Below are positions 9,530 through 18,426 of a stretch of 64,000 nt of DNA, piece by piece. Numbering within the stretch: the stretch's first letter is position 1; every line of letters starts with the position of its first letter. This DNA comes from Fibrobacteria bacterium. Its GTDB lineage: Bacteria > Fibrobacterota > Fibrobacteria > UBA5070. The notes beneath the pieces are model-generated. The model made no database searches. It had not been told where the DNA came from and was given only the letters and a program-made list of their open reading frames with translations. The stretch covers positions 186,001 to 250,000 of the forward strand of contig JACKCV010000004.1 of NCBI GenBank assembly GCA_020633825.1, given 5' to 3'. The translations under genes were made by a program, and so were the position numbers.

Positions 9530-10581
9530 ATCGTCTACTCCCCCTTCTGGCACTTTGTGCATCCACCTCCTTTTCCCAGGTGGTCGTCCCCGGATTCGGA
9601 CTTTCCAACGCCAGTTATTCCAAGGCCTGGGGCGCTCCCCAGGGCCAAGGGAAAGGCTTTCTGGGCGCGACGGAAACGATCTGGAAGGTTTCGGGATCGG
9701 GAATGATGGCACCCACCTTCGAGGTCCATGTCCTCTTCCGCGACGGGCGTTCCGTGGAGGAGCAATGGATTCGCCCCGGTGAGAAGCCTTGGGAGAAGGA
9801 TGAACTCTGGCGCGTCCTCGACGGCAAGACGCGCGGCTTCCAGATGTTGCGCCGAGGCACCCCTCTGCTGGCTCCGTTCCACGTCCTGCAAGCCCCCAAC
9901 TCCTTGATCAACTTCGTGCCCTCCTCCGGAGTGATGGCCGCCCAGTTGCAGAACTCCCAGGAAGGTCCCACCATCCGCATCATCGAGAGGTCCTGGGCCC
10001 AAGCCTTGGTCGACATGGGTCTGGGGAGCGCCGATCTCAGCGCGGGCCGTGCCAGTTCCACGGTCCAGCACAGCTCTCTCCCACCCGCCTGGGGCGGGAG
10101 CACCCTGGACGCGCTGGTCAAGCCCCTCAAGGAACTCCCCCGCTCCCGATCCTCGCGCAATTTCCAGCCCGCCAACGGACGCGGAACGCTTTCCATCACC
10201 AAGACCGCGAAGGGGACCCGTCTGGAACTGTTCGTTCCGGAGCGATCCGCCATCCGCGACGCCGAGGACGTGCTGCAAAACGGGAAAGGCCAGTCCGGCA
10301 TGGTCCTGATCCCTCAATTGCGGACCGCTTTGGAGGAGTCCTTCCGACGCGCTCACACGTTGTCCAATCTGGCGGTTCCGGGCATGTTGGCGAACCCGGA
10401 ATGGGTCGCTTCGCGCGTGAAAGGCACCTTCACCGACGAAAACCTCCAGGACCTGGTCGCCTTCGGGAAGATGCCCTCCCGATTCAGCCTCCTGTCCTGG
10501 AGCGATTCCAACGCGACTTGGACCTTGGATGTCGGATCCGATGGTTGGCGCTTGACCATCGTCTGGGTGAACGCCCCCTGA
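9526..10581 (+). CDS. secreted protein of unknown function (TTG start)
   Basis: 351 residues started by TTG at 9526. The TTG overlaps the TGA of the aspartoacylase gene, and GAGG lies seven bases upstream. Only this start gives a proper signal peptide (NRLLPLLALCASTSFSQ), so the gene is missed if only ATG starts are considered. The mature protein contains ATETIWKVSGSGMMAPTFEVHVLFRDGRSVEEQW near its start, then a middle region with VPSSGVMAAQLQ, and ends FSLLSWSDSNATWTLDVGSDGWRLTIVWVNAP. I do not recognise a family. Coupling to the two genes before it suggests a common pathway, perhaps cell-envelope processing (inference). Confidence 0.7.
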   Translation: MNRLLPLLALCASTSFSQVVVPGFGLSNASYSKAWGAPQGQGKGFLGATETIWKVSGSGMMAPTFEVHVLFRDGRSVEEQWIRPGEKPWEKDELWRVLDGKTRGFQMLRRGTPLLAPFHVLQAPNSLINFVPSSGVMAAQLQNSQEGPTIRIIERSWAQALVDMGLGSADLSAGRASSTVQHSSLPPAWGGSTLDALVKPLKELPRSRSSRNFQPANGRGTLSITKTAKGTRLELFVPERSAIRDAEDVLQNGKGQSGMVLIPQLRTALEESFRRAHTLSNLAVPGMLANPEWVASRVKGTFTDENLQDLVAFGKMPSRFSLLSWSDSNATWTLDVGSDGWRLTIVWVNAP

Positions 10582-10674
10582 TTCCTCTCCCCCTTTCCTG
10601 ACGCGGGTGGTGCATTCCGCCCGGAAAAATCGGATGATGGGGATTGCCGCACCTGGGTCCATGGAGGATCCGGG

Positions 10675-12120
10675 ATGGCGGCGATCCAAGGGTGGGACAT
10701 GGCCTACTGCTTTATTTGCGGAGACCTTTGCGACAACAGCTCGATGAAGAACGTGCCCGGCATCCGCATCGAGATGACCACGAAGAAGGGATGGCTTCCC
10801 AGCAGGATTCCCAAGCGGCTGGCGGGACCCAACCCTCGAAACTGGTGGCAGGACACCGTCAACAAGAGCATCAGCTCGACGTGGAGCCTCTGCGGCCCTT
10901 GCGCGGCCGAGTTCGACAGTTCCTCCTCGGGAAAGGGCTCCTCGGCCCCGGAATCTCGGTCCGCACCGACTCCGGCTCCCTCGTCCGCATCGACCTCGAC
11001 GCCCCCCCCGGGGCCATCCAAGGATCCCGCCCCTTCCGCCAAGCCGTCCAAGGAATCGACGGCCCAGATTGCCGCGCCCGTGGATACCTCGGTACGCCCC
11101 GACCTCGGGAAGCCTCCCGAAACACCCGCATTGAAGGCGATCAAGAGATGGCAGTTGATTTCCCTCAGCCCGGGCTCCTTCGGAATCATGATCGCGATCA
11201 TCCTCTTCGCCACCGCGGAGAAGGAAATCCCCTTCTCCACGCTGCTGGTTCCCATCAGCCTGGTCTCGATCGCCATCCTGGCCGTCCTGGTCCTGGAAGG
11301 AAAAAAGGTCCAACTGGCCCGAGGAGCTTGGGAAGAGCAAGCCTGGGGAGGTTTCTTCCAGAACACGTTCCAGGCTTGGAGAGGTGGCCTCCTGGATGAA
11401 TTGGCGCCCTGGTACCGATCCACGCCGTCCAACTACCGGGGTTTCCAGGACTTCATCGCCAACAACATCGAGATCCGGGCGTTCCGCAAGCTTGGAGGAT
11501 GGTTCCAGGCTCTCGATGGGGAATTTCTGGTGGAAGTTCCCAGCGGGAACAAAGCGAAACCCTCCTACCTCCTGACCAGCCAACGAGGCTTCGTCAAGGA
11601 CTTCGACGAAGGCTGGGTTTCCTTCCCTTGGAACCAGGTGAAGCGCATCGCCACTTCCCGCGAGGCCAACCGCGTCGAGATCACCTTGGGCAATGCCGGT
11701 GGCGACCACATCTTGACCAGCCTCTCCGCTCCCAGCGACCGTTCCCTGGACTTCCTGGTCAAGAAGCAGGGCATCGGAATGTCCCAGGTCCGCGAGGAAC
11801 CGGAGCCGGATGTGCCGCGATCCATTTCCGCGGTGGTCGCTTCGGCCTCCACGGCCTCCTCCGAAGATCTCCGCTGGCTGTCCTCGCAAGGCCCCGAGGC
11901 CGTCGCGGCCATCGTCGCGCTGTCCGACCGGATGCGCGCCGGCGATTGGGATCTGGCCGAGGGCGTCGCGAAACTCTGCATCCCCCTGGGGGACCTCGGA
12001 GGCGAGGATGCCCGCCGACTCCTGAGCACGCTCCTCCAGATTCCCGATCCGACCCGAGAGGCGGAAATCGTGAGGGAAGGGGCGGCCAGAGGCCTGGAAA
12101 GGCTCCGCTCCCGGGCCTGA
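10675..12120 (+). CDS. membrane protein with N-terminal zinc-ribbon-like cysteines
   Basis: 481 residues. The ATG at 10675 has GGAGG seven bases upstream, better than the ATG at 10699. Two cysteine pairs, CFIC (12 and 15) and CGPC (73 and 76), look like a zinc ribbon. A Ser/Pro/Thr-rich linker at about 82-150 precedes two transmembrane helices at about 165-181 and 187-207. The remaining 270 residues are soluble, with a PH-like or lipid-facing pattern (YLLTSQRGFVKDFDEGWVSFPWNQVKRIATS) and a helical tail with HEAT-like repeats. The family is not recognised. It is flanked by short spacers and is probably transcribed alone. Confidence 0.7.
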   Translation: MAAIQGWDMAYCFICGDLCDNSSMKNVPGIRIEMTTKKGWLPSRIPKRLAGPNPRNWWQDTVNKSISSTWSLCGPCAAEFDSSSSGKGSSAPESRSAPTPAPSSASTSTPPPGPSKDPAPSAKPSKESTAQIAAPVDTSVRPDLGKPPETPALKAIKRWQLISLSPGSFGIMIAIILFATAEKEIPFSTLLVPISLVSIAILAVLVLEGKKVQLARGAWEEQAWGGFFQNTFQAWRGGLLDELAPWYRSTPSNYRGFQDFIANNIEIRAFRKLGGWFQALDGEFLVEVPSGNKAKPSYLLTSQRGFVKDFDEGWVSFPWNQVKRIATSREANRVEITLGNAGGDHILTSLSAPSDRSLDFLVKKQGIGMSQVREEPEPDVPRSISAVVASASTASSEDLRWLSSQGPEAVAAIVALSDRMRAGDWDLAEGVAKLCIPLGDLGGEDARRLLSTLLQIPDPTREAEIVREGAARGLERLRSRA

Positions 12121-12246
12121 TCCGGACGGCTCCAAGCCCGAGGGCTCGGCCGCCCTCTTCCGGACCGCCCCCCCGCCCGCCCGACGGGCTCCTCCCGGGG
12201 CCGTGGAGGCCTCCGTTCCTTCCGGACGGATTCCTAGCTTCCGTCG

Positions 12247-13806
12247 ATGCCCACGCGCCGTCCTCCCGCCCTTTTCTCCCTCCTCGTCCTTTGCTCCTTC
12301 CTTCTTTCGGCCAAGCCGGGAAGCACCCTCGGCGTGGATTCCTCCGGACTCGCCGCGCGGACGGACACGGCCGACGCCCTCGAGCTGGCCCTCCGTCGGG
12401 ACTGGCACGCGGCGGTCGACGGATTGCTCTCGGGCGACTCGGGGAAATCCGCCGCCTTCGTGATGGACAACGGGGAGCACGCCTTGCGCATCCGGGCCTG
12501 GTTGGGTTTGAACGCTCGCCGATCCATCGATGTGCAGTACTTCATCTGGTCGACGGATAATGTCGGTCGCTTGGCCTTGGCCGGCCTGTTGCAAGCCGCG
12601 GATCGAGGCGTGCGCGTGCGCGTCCTCGTCGACGACCTCATGCTGGAAAAGCCCTACGAGCTCCTGCTGGCCATGGACGCCCACCCGGGAATCGAAATCC
12701 GGATCTACAACGCCAACAACACCCTCGGCGTGGGCTTCTGGAAACGCATGTGGTACGCCCTGACCGATTTCCGGAACCTGAACCAGAGGATGCACCAGAA
12801 GACCTTCCTGGTCGACCACCGGGCGGCGGTGGTCGGCGGTCGGAACATGGCCGACGAATACTACGACTTCGACCCCGAATTCAATTTCCGGGATCGGGAC
12901 ATCCTGGTCGCCGGACCTGTCGTGCCCCAGATCGATTCGGCCTTCGAGGAACACTGGCGAAGTCCGCTCAGCCGCCCGGTCTCCAGCATCCTGCCCGAAG
13001 AGGCTTCCGCGATGGATTCCCTGCGGCGAAGCGCCATTCTGGGCGCCCTGAAGGAGCGATGGGACGACTCCTCGAGCTTCTCTCCCCAGATGCGACAGGG
13101 AATCGAAGACGTCCCTCGCAAGGTCCCCGACCTCCTGCGCGACATGGACCTCTGCGAAGCACGCTACATCCACGACGTTCCCGGGAAGAACGACGGATCG
13201 GAAGGCCTTGCCGGCGGAGGTTCCGCCACCAGCGCGCTGGGAGCCCTCCTCGATTCCGCACGCGAGGAAGTCCTGATCCAGAGCCCCTACCTCGTCCTGG
13301 ATCCCAAGGCGATGAAGCTCCTCTCCTCCCTGGTCGCACGCGGCGTGAAAGTCCGGATCAGCACCAACTCCGCGGCCAACAGCGACAACCACTACGCGGT
13401 GAGCGGATACCAGAAGCAGCGCAAGAAGATCCTGGCGGCGGGGATCGAGATCCACGAACTCAAGCCCCGACCGGAGAATCGCACGAAGATCCTCCGGCGC
13501 TACGAACAGTTCGGGGAACACACGCCGATCATCGTCCTCCACGCCAAGACCGCGGTGGTGGACCGTAAGACCCTCGTGGTGGGAACCTACAACCTCGATC
13601 CTCGCAGTCAGAATTTGAATACCGAAGCCGCGGTGATCATGCGAAGCGAGAAGCTCGCCAACGAGGCGGCCGATGCCATCGAAGAGGATATGCGGCCCGA
13701 GAACAGCTGGGATGCCGCCACAGGGGAAGGGGATCGACAGGTTTCGTGGGGAGGTAGGTTCAAGTTGTGGCTGTGGAGGCTGCTGCCTTTGAACCCGATC
13801 CTCTAG
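12247..13806 (+). CDS. phospholipase D family protein, cardiolipin synthase (ClsC-like)
   Basis: 519 residues with two HKD motifs: HQKTFLVD (His183, Lys185, Asp190) and HAKTAVVD (His432, Lys434, Asp439), each followed by a GG/GT-N element (VVGGRNMADEY, VVGTYNLDPRS). This layout and length match the ClsC/YmdC-type cardiolipin synthases, which join two phospholipids or phosphatidylethanolamine and phosphatidylglycerol through a phosphatidyl-enzyme intermediate. The N-terminus (LFSLLVLCSFLLSAKPGS) is hydrophobic and could be a signal peptide or anchor. The ribosome-binding site is weak. No MdoC-like or ymdB partner is next to it. Phospholipase rather than synthase activity remains possible. Confidence 0.85.
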   Translation: MPTRRPPALFSLLVLCSFLLSAKPGSTLGVDSSGLAARTDTADALELALRRDWHAAVDGLLSGDSGKSAAFVMDNGEHALRIRAWLGLNARRSIDVQYFIWSTDNVGRLALAGLLQAADRGVRVRVLVDDLMLEKPYELLLAMDAHPGIEIRIYNANNTLGVGFWKRMWYALTDFRNLNQRMHQKTFLVDHRAAVVGGRNMADEYYDFDPEFNFRDRDILVAGPVVPQIDSAFEEHWRSPLSRPVSSILPEEASAMDSLRRSAILGALKERWDDSSSFSPQMRQGIEDVPRKVPDLLRDMDLCEARYIHDVPGKNDGSEGLAGGGSATSALGALLDSAREEVLIQSPYLVLDPKAMKLLSSLVARGVKVRISTNSAANSDNHYAVSGYQKQRKKILAAGIEIHELKPRPENRTKILRRYEQFGEHTPIIVLHAKTAVVDRKTLVVGTYNLDPRSQNLNTEAAVIMRSEKLANEAADAIEEDMRPENSWDAATGEGDRQVSWGGRFKLWLWRLLPLNPIL

Positions 13807-14182
13807 GGCCTCCACCCCAACCCTCCGGGGCTCTCCTCCACGCCCCATCCCCGACGGGCGCGAACATCGGACTCCCCGCAGACTGTGGCGAGCGGCCGAC
13901 CGCGCCACGCCCGGGAACCAGGCAGTCCTCCTTGCGCGCCTCGCCCACCGGCGAGGGTCCGATCGGTGACCAAGGCGGCCCCGGCACCTTCGGAGTCCGC
14001 CGTCTTGGCCCGGTGGCGGTTCATAGCAATGCGTGTCGCGCCCCGATGGCGACCAAGGCCTAAGATCAGAGTCAGTCGACACCGGACACGATCCGGTCCA
14101 GCACGCCATCCGCCCAGTCACCCACCCGGCGGGAAGCCCTCGCCCCCTCCAGACGGGGGCGCAGGCCATCCAAGAGGTCCTC
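13807..14182 (+). other. 376-base stretch without a recognisable gene
   Basis: GC-rich spacer between the PLD and GH5 genes. It contains short inverted repeats but no ORF with a believable start, codon pattern or ribosome-binding site, and no T-rich terminator. The promoter for the GH5 gene should lie here, but no clear -35/-10 pair is visible. Confidence 0.5.
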
Positions 14183-15472
14183 ATGCGCATCTCCTCACTT
14201 CCCATCCTGCTTGGTATCGCCCTGGGAGCGAACGCGGCCACCCCTGTGGAAACCCACGGGGATCTCTCCATCGTGAAGGGCAAGCTCGTCGACAAGACGG
14301 GCGAGCCCGTCCAATTGGCCGGTCCCAGCCTGTATTGGTCGGTGTGGGGCGGGCAGGACTACTACAATCGGTCCACCATCGACTGGATCACCTCCGATTG
14401 GAAGGCGACACTGGTCCGCGCCGCCATGGGGGTCGATGTCAACCAGCGATACGACAAGGGCTATCTCGCGGCACCCGACGCACAGGTGCAACTGGTGAAG
14501 ACCGTGGTCGACGCCGCCATCGCCAACGGGATCTACGTCCTCGTCGACTGGCACGACCACGATGCGAATCTGCATGTGGAACAGGCCAAGGCCTTCTTCG
14601 AAACCATGGGGCAGGCCTACGGAAACACTCCCAACGTGATCTGGGAGATCTGGAACGAGCCCAACAATACCGGCGGTTCCGGCGAGAAGGGGAAAGACAC
14701 ATGGACCGACATCCGCAACTATGCGGAGCAGGTGATCCCGGTGATCCGCAAGCACAGCAAGAACGTGATCGTGGTCGGCACCCCCAACTGGTCCCAGGAG
14801 GTCGATTCCGCCGCCGCCAATCCGCTCACCGGGGACAATCTGGCCTACACCCTGCATTTCTACGCGGGAACCCACAAGATCTCCCTTCGCACCAAGGCGG
14901 AAGGGGCCATGCGCAAGGGACTCGCCCTGTTCATCACCGAATGGGGGGCGACCACCTCCGACGGCGGGCAGCACCCCTCGACCAGCAACGGAAACGTGGA
15001 CAATTTCAAGATCTACCCCACCGAGACCGCGACTTGGCTCAACTGGGCCGACAAGTGGAATCTCTCCTGGGCGAACTGGTCGCTCTCGAACAAGGATGAG
15101 GCCTCCGCCGCTCTGCTGGCCTCGACCAGCGGAACGACCGGCAACTGGGGTACGGAACAACTTTCCGAATCCGGAAATCTGGTGCGGTCGCGCCTGATCG
15201 CGATGGATTCCATCGCCAAGGCGAAAGCCCTGTCGATTCCCGCTCGAAGCACTTCCGGGAGCCGTTTCCAGGTCGAAACCACCCCGGGGTTCCTCCATGT
15301 GGCGTCCTCGGAGGGAACCGCCCGGATCCGGATCCTCCGTGCGACCGGGGAGCAGCTCCTGCAGGGCGAAGCCGGTCCATCCGGATCGGCTTGGACCCTC
15401 GATCCCGGCTTGGTCATCGTGGTCCTGGAAGGCAATGGCACCCGCGAAACACGTCGGGTGATGATTCCCTGA
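14183..15472 (+). CDS. GH5 endoglucanase (subfamily 2-like) with C-terminal sorting-like tail
   Basis: 429 residues. The start at 14183 has AGAGG five bases upstream and opens a signal peptide (MRISSLPILLGIALGANA). The catalytic domain at about 25-335 shows GH5_2 hallmarks: an early GPSLYWS block, an LVRAAMGV strand, the VLVDWHDH strand, the acid/base Glu159 in WEIWNEPN, YTLHFYAG, and the nucleophile Glu253 in FITEWG. It should hydrolyse internal beta-1,4 bonds of cellulose or glucan outside the cytoplasm. The last 70 residues form a beta-rich tail (RIRILRATGEQLL, then a Gly- and hydrophobic-rich strand, ending RRVMIP) that resembles the type A C-terminal sorting domain of type IX secretion. 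A strong hairpin follows nine bases after the stop. Confidence 0.92.
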   Translation: MRISSLPILLGIALGANAATPVETHGDLSIVKGKLVDKTGEPVQLAGPSLYWSVWGGQDYYNRSTIDWITSDWKATLVRAAMGVDVNQRYDKGYLAAPDAQVQLVKTVVDAAIANGIYVLVDWHDHDANLHVEQAKAFFETMGQAYGNTPNVIWEIWNEPNNTGGSGEKGKDTWTDIRNYAEQVIPVIRKHSKNVIVVGTPNWSQEVDSAAANPLTGDNLAYTLHFYAGTHKISLRTKAEGAMRKGLALFITEWGATTSDGGQHPSTSNGNVDNFKIYPTETATWLNWADKWNLSWANWSLSNKDEASAALLASTSGTTGNWGTEQLSESGNLVRSRLIAMDSIAKAKALSIPARSTSGSRFQVETTPGFLHVASSEGTARIRILRATGEQLLQGEAGPSGSAWTLDPGLVIVVLEGNGTRETRRVMIP

Positions 15473-15480
15473 GTGGAACC

Positions 15481-15517
15481 CGGGACCGTCCGACACGAAG
15501 TCGGAGCGCCGGTCCCG
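15481..15517 (+). terminator. hairpin after the GH5 gene
   Basis: An outer stem CGGGACCG/CGGTCCCG (15481-15488 with 15510-15517) encloses an inner stem TCCGAC/GTCGGA (15489-15494 with 15500-15505). It begins nine bases after the GH5 stop. No T-run follows, so it may be a factor-dependent terminator or mRNA-stabilising hairpin. Confidence 0.45.
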
Positions 15518-15601
15518 ATCCCCTTCCCCATCAGACGGTCCATCCTCCCGACGGTACCGCTCCTCCGGGATGGGTTTTCCTCCCGCGCGAGGCGGTCCTT
15601 C

Positions 15602-15681
15602 CCCCCAGCCGCGGAGATCGCTTCCCGGCTGGGGGATTCCGGGAAGAGCCACCTTCTCCCTCCCGGCGGGAAGGAGAAGGT
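15602..15681 (-). terminator. two hairpins downstream of argD
   Basis: ACCTTCTCC (15651-15659) pairs with GGAGAAGGT (15673-15681) around a smaller TCCC/GGGA stem, ending eight bases past the argD stop. A second stem, CCCCCAGCCG/CGGCTGGGGG (15602-15611 with 15626-15635), lies beyond it. Neither has a T-run. In this convergent gap they probably end or protect the sprA-rng-argD transcript. Confidence 0.45.
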
Positions 15682-15688
15682 CCTCGCC

Positions 15689-16876
15689 TCAGGGGGTCGC
15701 CAGATCCGCCAGGATGGCCAATGCCTCGTCGGCTTGTTCGATGGTGAGAACCAGTGGGGGAAGCAGGCGCAACACATCTGCCCCCGCTCGGTACACGATC
15801 AATCCACGGTCGCGGGCAGCTTCGATGATCCGTGCGGGATCGACGGACATCTTGACCCCGATCAACATCCCCCGCCCGCGGACTTCCAGGAAAGGCCCCT
15901 GGGGACGACAAAGAGCCGCGAGTCCGGATTGGAGGTGTGCGGCCACCTCGTTCACCGAGTCGAGGAACCCAGGTTGGGCCAATCGATCGAGGACCGCGAG
16001 TCCCGCGGCCACCGCGACCGGGTTGCCCCCGAAGGTGGTTCCATGGTCGCCGGGTTTGAGGGCATCGGCGATGCGCTGCCCCACCAAGACCGCCCCCAAG
16101 GGCAATCCACCGCCCAGGGGCTTGGCCAGGCTGACCAGATCGGGGACGATCCCGGTCGCGGGAAACGCGAACCAGTCACCGGTCCTTCCCAAGCCCGTCT
16201 GGATCTCGTCGAAGATCACCAGGAACCCATGGCGATCCCGCAGGGCGGCCAATTCCTGCCAGAAGGCCTGATCGGGGACGATCACTCCGCCTTCGGCCAG
16301 GACCGGCTCGACGAGCACGGCGGCGGTGTGCGCCCCCACCGAATCCCGCAGGGACTCGATGGTCAGTTCCGCGCGGACGAATCCCGGAAGCATGGGTCCG
16401 AAACCCGTCTGCAGCTTGTCCTGGCCCGTCGCGGACAGGGCCCCGTAGGTCCGACCGTGGAAGGAGTCCTGGAACGTGGTGATCTCGTGCCGCCAAGCGG
16501 ACCCGGACTCGTACCAGAATTTCCGGGCGAACTTGATGGCAGCTTCGTTGGCCTCGGTTCCGGAATTGCAGAAGAAGGTCTTGTCGAGCCCGGACCGACG
16601 GCAGAGGATCTCCGCCATGCGTCCTTGGCCCTCGAGGAAATAGAGGTTCGAGGAGTGCGCGATGCGGGAGGCCTGTTCGTGGATGGCGGCGACCACCAAC
16701 GGGTCCCCATGGCCCAAGGCGTTCACGGCGATCCCCGAAACCAGGTCGAGATAGCGGCGCCCCTCCAGATCCCACACCTCCGCCCCTCTACCATGACTCA
16801 GGAAGAGAGGCGCACGGGTGTAGGTGCCCAGCACGAAGCGGGCGTCGCGCTCGCGGATCGAATCTGCGGAGCTCAT
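15689..16876 (-). CDS. argD: acetylornithine aminotransferase
   Basis: 395 residues, typical of class III PLP aminotransferases of the ArgD type. Visible blocks are GRRYLDLVSGIAVNALGH, the phosphate-binding FFCNSGTEANEAAIK, FHGRTYGALSATGQ, the PLP-ring aspartate Asp223 in FDEIQTGLGRTG, and the Schiff-base lysine Lys252 in LAKPLGGGLPLGA. It transfers an amino group from glutamate to N-acetylglutamate semialdehyde in arginine synthesis and may also serve in lysine synthesis. The ATG at 16876 overlaps the TGA of rng by four bases (ATGA). The frame extends upstream only as a shadow of rng. No other arg genes are in the window. Confidence 0.93.
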   Translation of the reverse strand: MSSADSIRERDARFVLGTYTRAPLFLSHGRGAEVWDLEGRRYLDLVSGIAVNALGHGDPLVVAAIHEQASRIAHSSNLYFLEGQGRMAEILCRRSGLDKTFFCNSGTEANEAAIKFARKFWYESGSAWRHEITTFQDSFHGRTYGALSATGQDKLQTGFGPMLPGFVRAELTIESLRDSVGAHTAAVLVEPVLAEGGVIVPDQAFWQELAALRDRHGFLVIFDEIQTGLGRTGDWFAFPATGIVPDLVSLAKPLGGGLPLGAVLVGQRIADALKPGDHGTTFGGNPVAVAAGLAVLDRLAQPGFLDSVNEVAAHLQSGLAALCRPQGPFLEVRGRGMLIGVKMSVDPARIIEAARDRGLIVYRAGADVLRLLPPLVLTIEQADEALAILADLATP

Positions 16877-18417
16877 GCCGAATGGTGTTGGGGGGTCAAC
16901 TCCTCGAGGGAGCGGGTGTGGAAGATCCGGTAGCTGTCGGCGGAGGCTTCCTCGTCCTCGACGAGCTCGATGTTCACCCCGAAGCTCTCCAGGCGATGGA
17001 AGGCGAAGGCCCGATCCTCGAGGAGATATTCGATGATGCGCGGAGGCAGGACGAGGGTGATCTCCTTGGGACCGTTGCGCCCCTGGCTGCGACGGATCCA
17101 GCGCTCGATTCCCGCCACGACGGAACTGGGAAGCAACACCTGGCCCTGACCCTGGCAGTGCGGGCAGGTTTCCGAGACGGTCTTGACCAGCTGCTCGCGC
17201 ACACGCTTGCGGGTCATCTCGACCAGCCCGAACTGGCTGACCGAGGAGGAGACGGTGATGGGAGCACGGTCGGGACGAAGCGCCTTCTTGAACTCCTTGA
17301 GGAGCTTTTCCTTGTCGTCCTCGGAATCCATGTCGATGAAGTCGCAGCAGATGATTCCACCGAGATCGCGCAGACGCAGCTGCTTGGCGATCTCCTTGGC
17401 GGCCGCGATGTTGGTGTCGAGGATGGTGGCGGCCTGGTCGTCCTTGCCGACATTGCGCCCCGTGTTGACGTCCACGGTGGTCATCGCTTCGGTGGTCTGG
17501 ATCACCAGATGGGAGCCCTTGCGGATCCAGACCTTCTCGTGGTACACCTTCTGGACGTCCTGCTCGATCTCGAAGGCGTCGAACAGGGGGGGCTTTTCCT
17601 CGTAGAGGTGGATGCGGTCGACCAGATCCGGGGACAATTCGCGGATGTAGGCGCGGATGGCCATGAACTCGTCGCGATCGTCGACGATGACCTTGTCGAC
17701 CTTCTCGGAGAAGTAGTCGCGGAGAATGCCGACCGCGGCTTCGTTCTCGGCCAGCACCAGGGCGGGAGCCGAAACCTCCGCGGCCACCGACTTGATGTAG
17801 GCCCACTTGGTCTCGAGCATGTTCATCTCGATCTTGAACTCGTCCTCGGTCTCGGTCAGACCGTTCGTGCGGACGATGAACCCCACGTCGGGGCTCGACC
17901 GGAGATCCTGCACCAGTCGGCGCATGCGGCGACGGGAGGAGTGGTCGCGGCTCTTCTTGGACACCCCGATGAAGGAGGTGTTGGGCATGCACACCAGGAA
18001 CCGCCCCGCCAGGGAGAGGTAGCCGGTGACCTTGGCCCCCTTGGTGGAGATGGGCTCCTTGACCACCTGGACCAGGATCTCCTGGCCTTCGCGCAGCAGG
18101 GTGTCGATGGGTTTCTCGGAACGCCCGCGGCGGCGGGGGTCGAACTCGTCATCGGCCTCGTCGTCGTCGTCCGGTCCGCCATCGCGATCGACCGGCGCCA
18201 CGTCCGCGGCATGCAGGAAGGCAGCCTTCTCGAGTCCAATGTCGACGAAGGCCGCCTGCATTCCGGGCAGGACACTCACCACGCGTCCCTTGTAGATGTT
18301 CCCGACAATGCGCTGATTGTCGGGCTTGTCGACCACGATTTCGGACAGACGTCCGTCTTCGCAGAGCGCGATCCGCTTTTCGAAAGGGGTCACGTTGATG
18401 AATATGTCGCGACGCAA
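16873..18417 (-). CDS. rng: ribonuclease E/G family endoribonuclease
   Basis: 514 residues, the length of RNase G. The S1 RNA-binding domain spans about 37-145 and is broken by an acidic insert (DRDGGPDDDDEADDEFD, residues 78-94). The catalytic DNase I-like core carries Asp316 (TTVDVNTG) and Asp359 (CCDFIDM), equivalent to the two Mg2+ ligands of E. coli RNase E. The zinc-link motif CPHC is at 418-421. The enzyme cuts single-stranded AU-rich RNA and matures rRNA and mRNA. The start is TTG with GAGG six or seven bases upstream. The gene begins nine bases after sprA and overlaps argD, so the three appear to form one operon. Confidence 0.93.
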   Translation of the reverse strand: MRRDIFINVTPFEKRIALCEDGRLSEIVVDKPDNQRIVGNIYKGRVVSVLPGMQAAFVDIGLEKAAFLHAADVAPVDRDGGPDDDDEADDEFDPRRRGRSEKPIDTLLREGQEILVQVVKEPISTKGAKVTGYLSLAGRFLVCMPNTSFIGVSKKSRDHSSRRRMRRLVQDLRSSPDVGFIVRTNGLTETEDEFKIEMNMLETKWAYIKSVAAEVSAPALVLAENEAAVGILRDYFSEKVDKVIVDDRDEFMAIRAYIRELSPDLVDRIHLYEEKPPLFDAFEIEQDVQKVYHEKVWIRKGSHLVIQTTEAMTTVDVNTGRNVGKDDQAATILDTNIAAAKEIAKQLRLRDLGGIICCDFIDMDSEDDKEKLLKEFKKALRPDRAPITVSSSVSQFGLVEMTRKRVREQLVKTVSETCPHCQGQGQVLLPSSVVAGIERWIRRSQGRNGPKEITLVLPPRIIEYLLEDRAFAFHRLESFGVNIELVEDEEASADSYRIFHTRSLEELTPQHHSA

Positions 18418-18426
18418 TGGATTACC

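Noticed and set aside
9535..14295. Minus-strand frame of 1586 codons across several plus-strand genes
   Set aside because: It spans three unrelated genes and their spacers and has no domain; all three plus-strand genes have binding sites and motifs.
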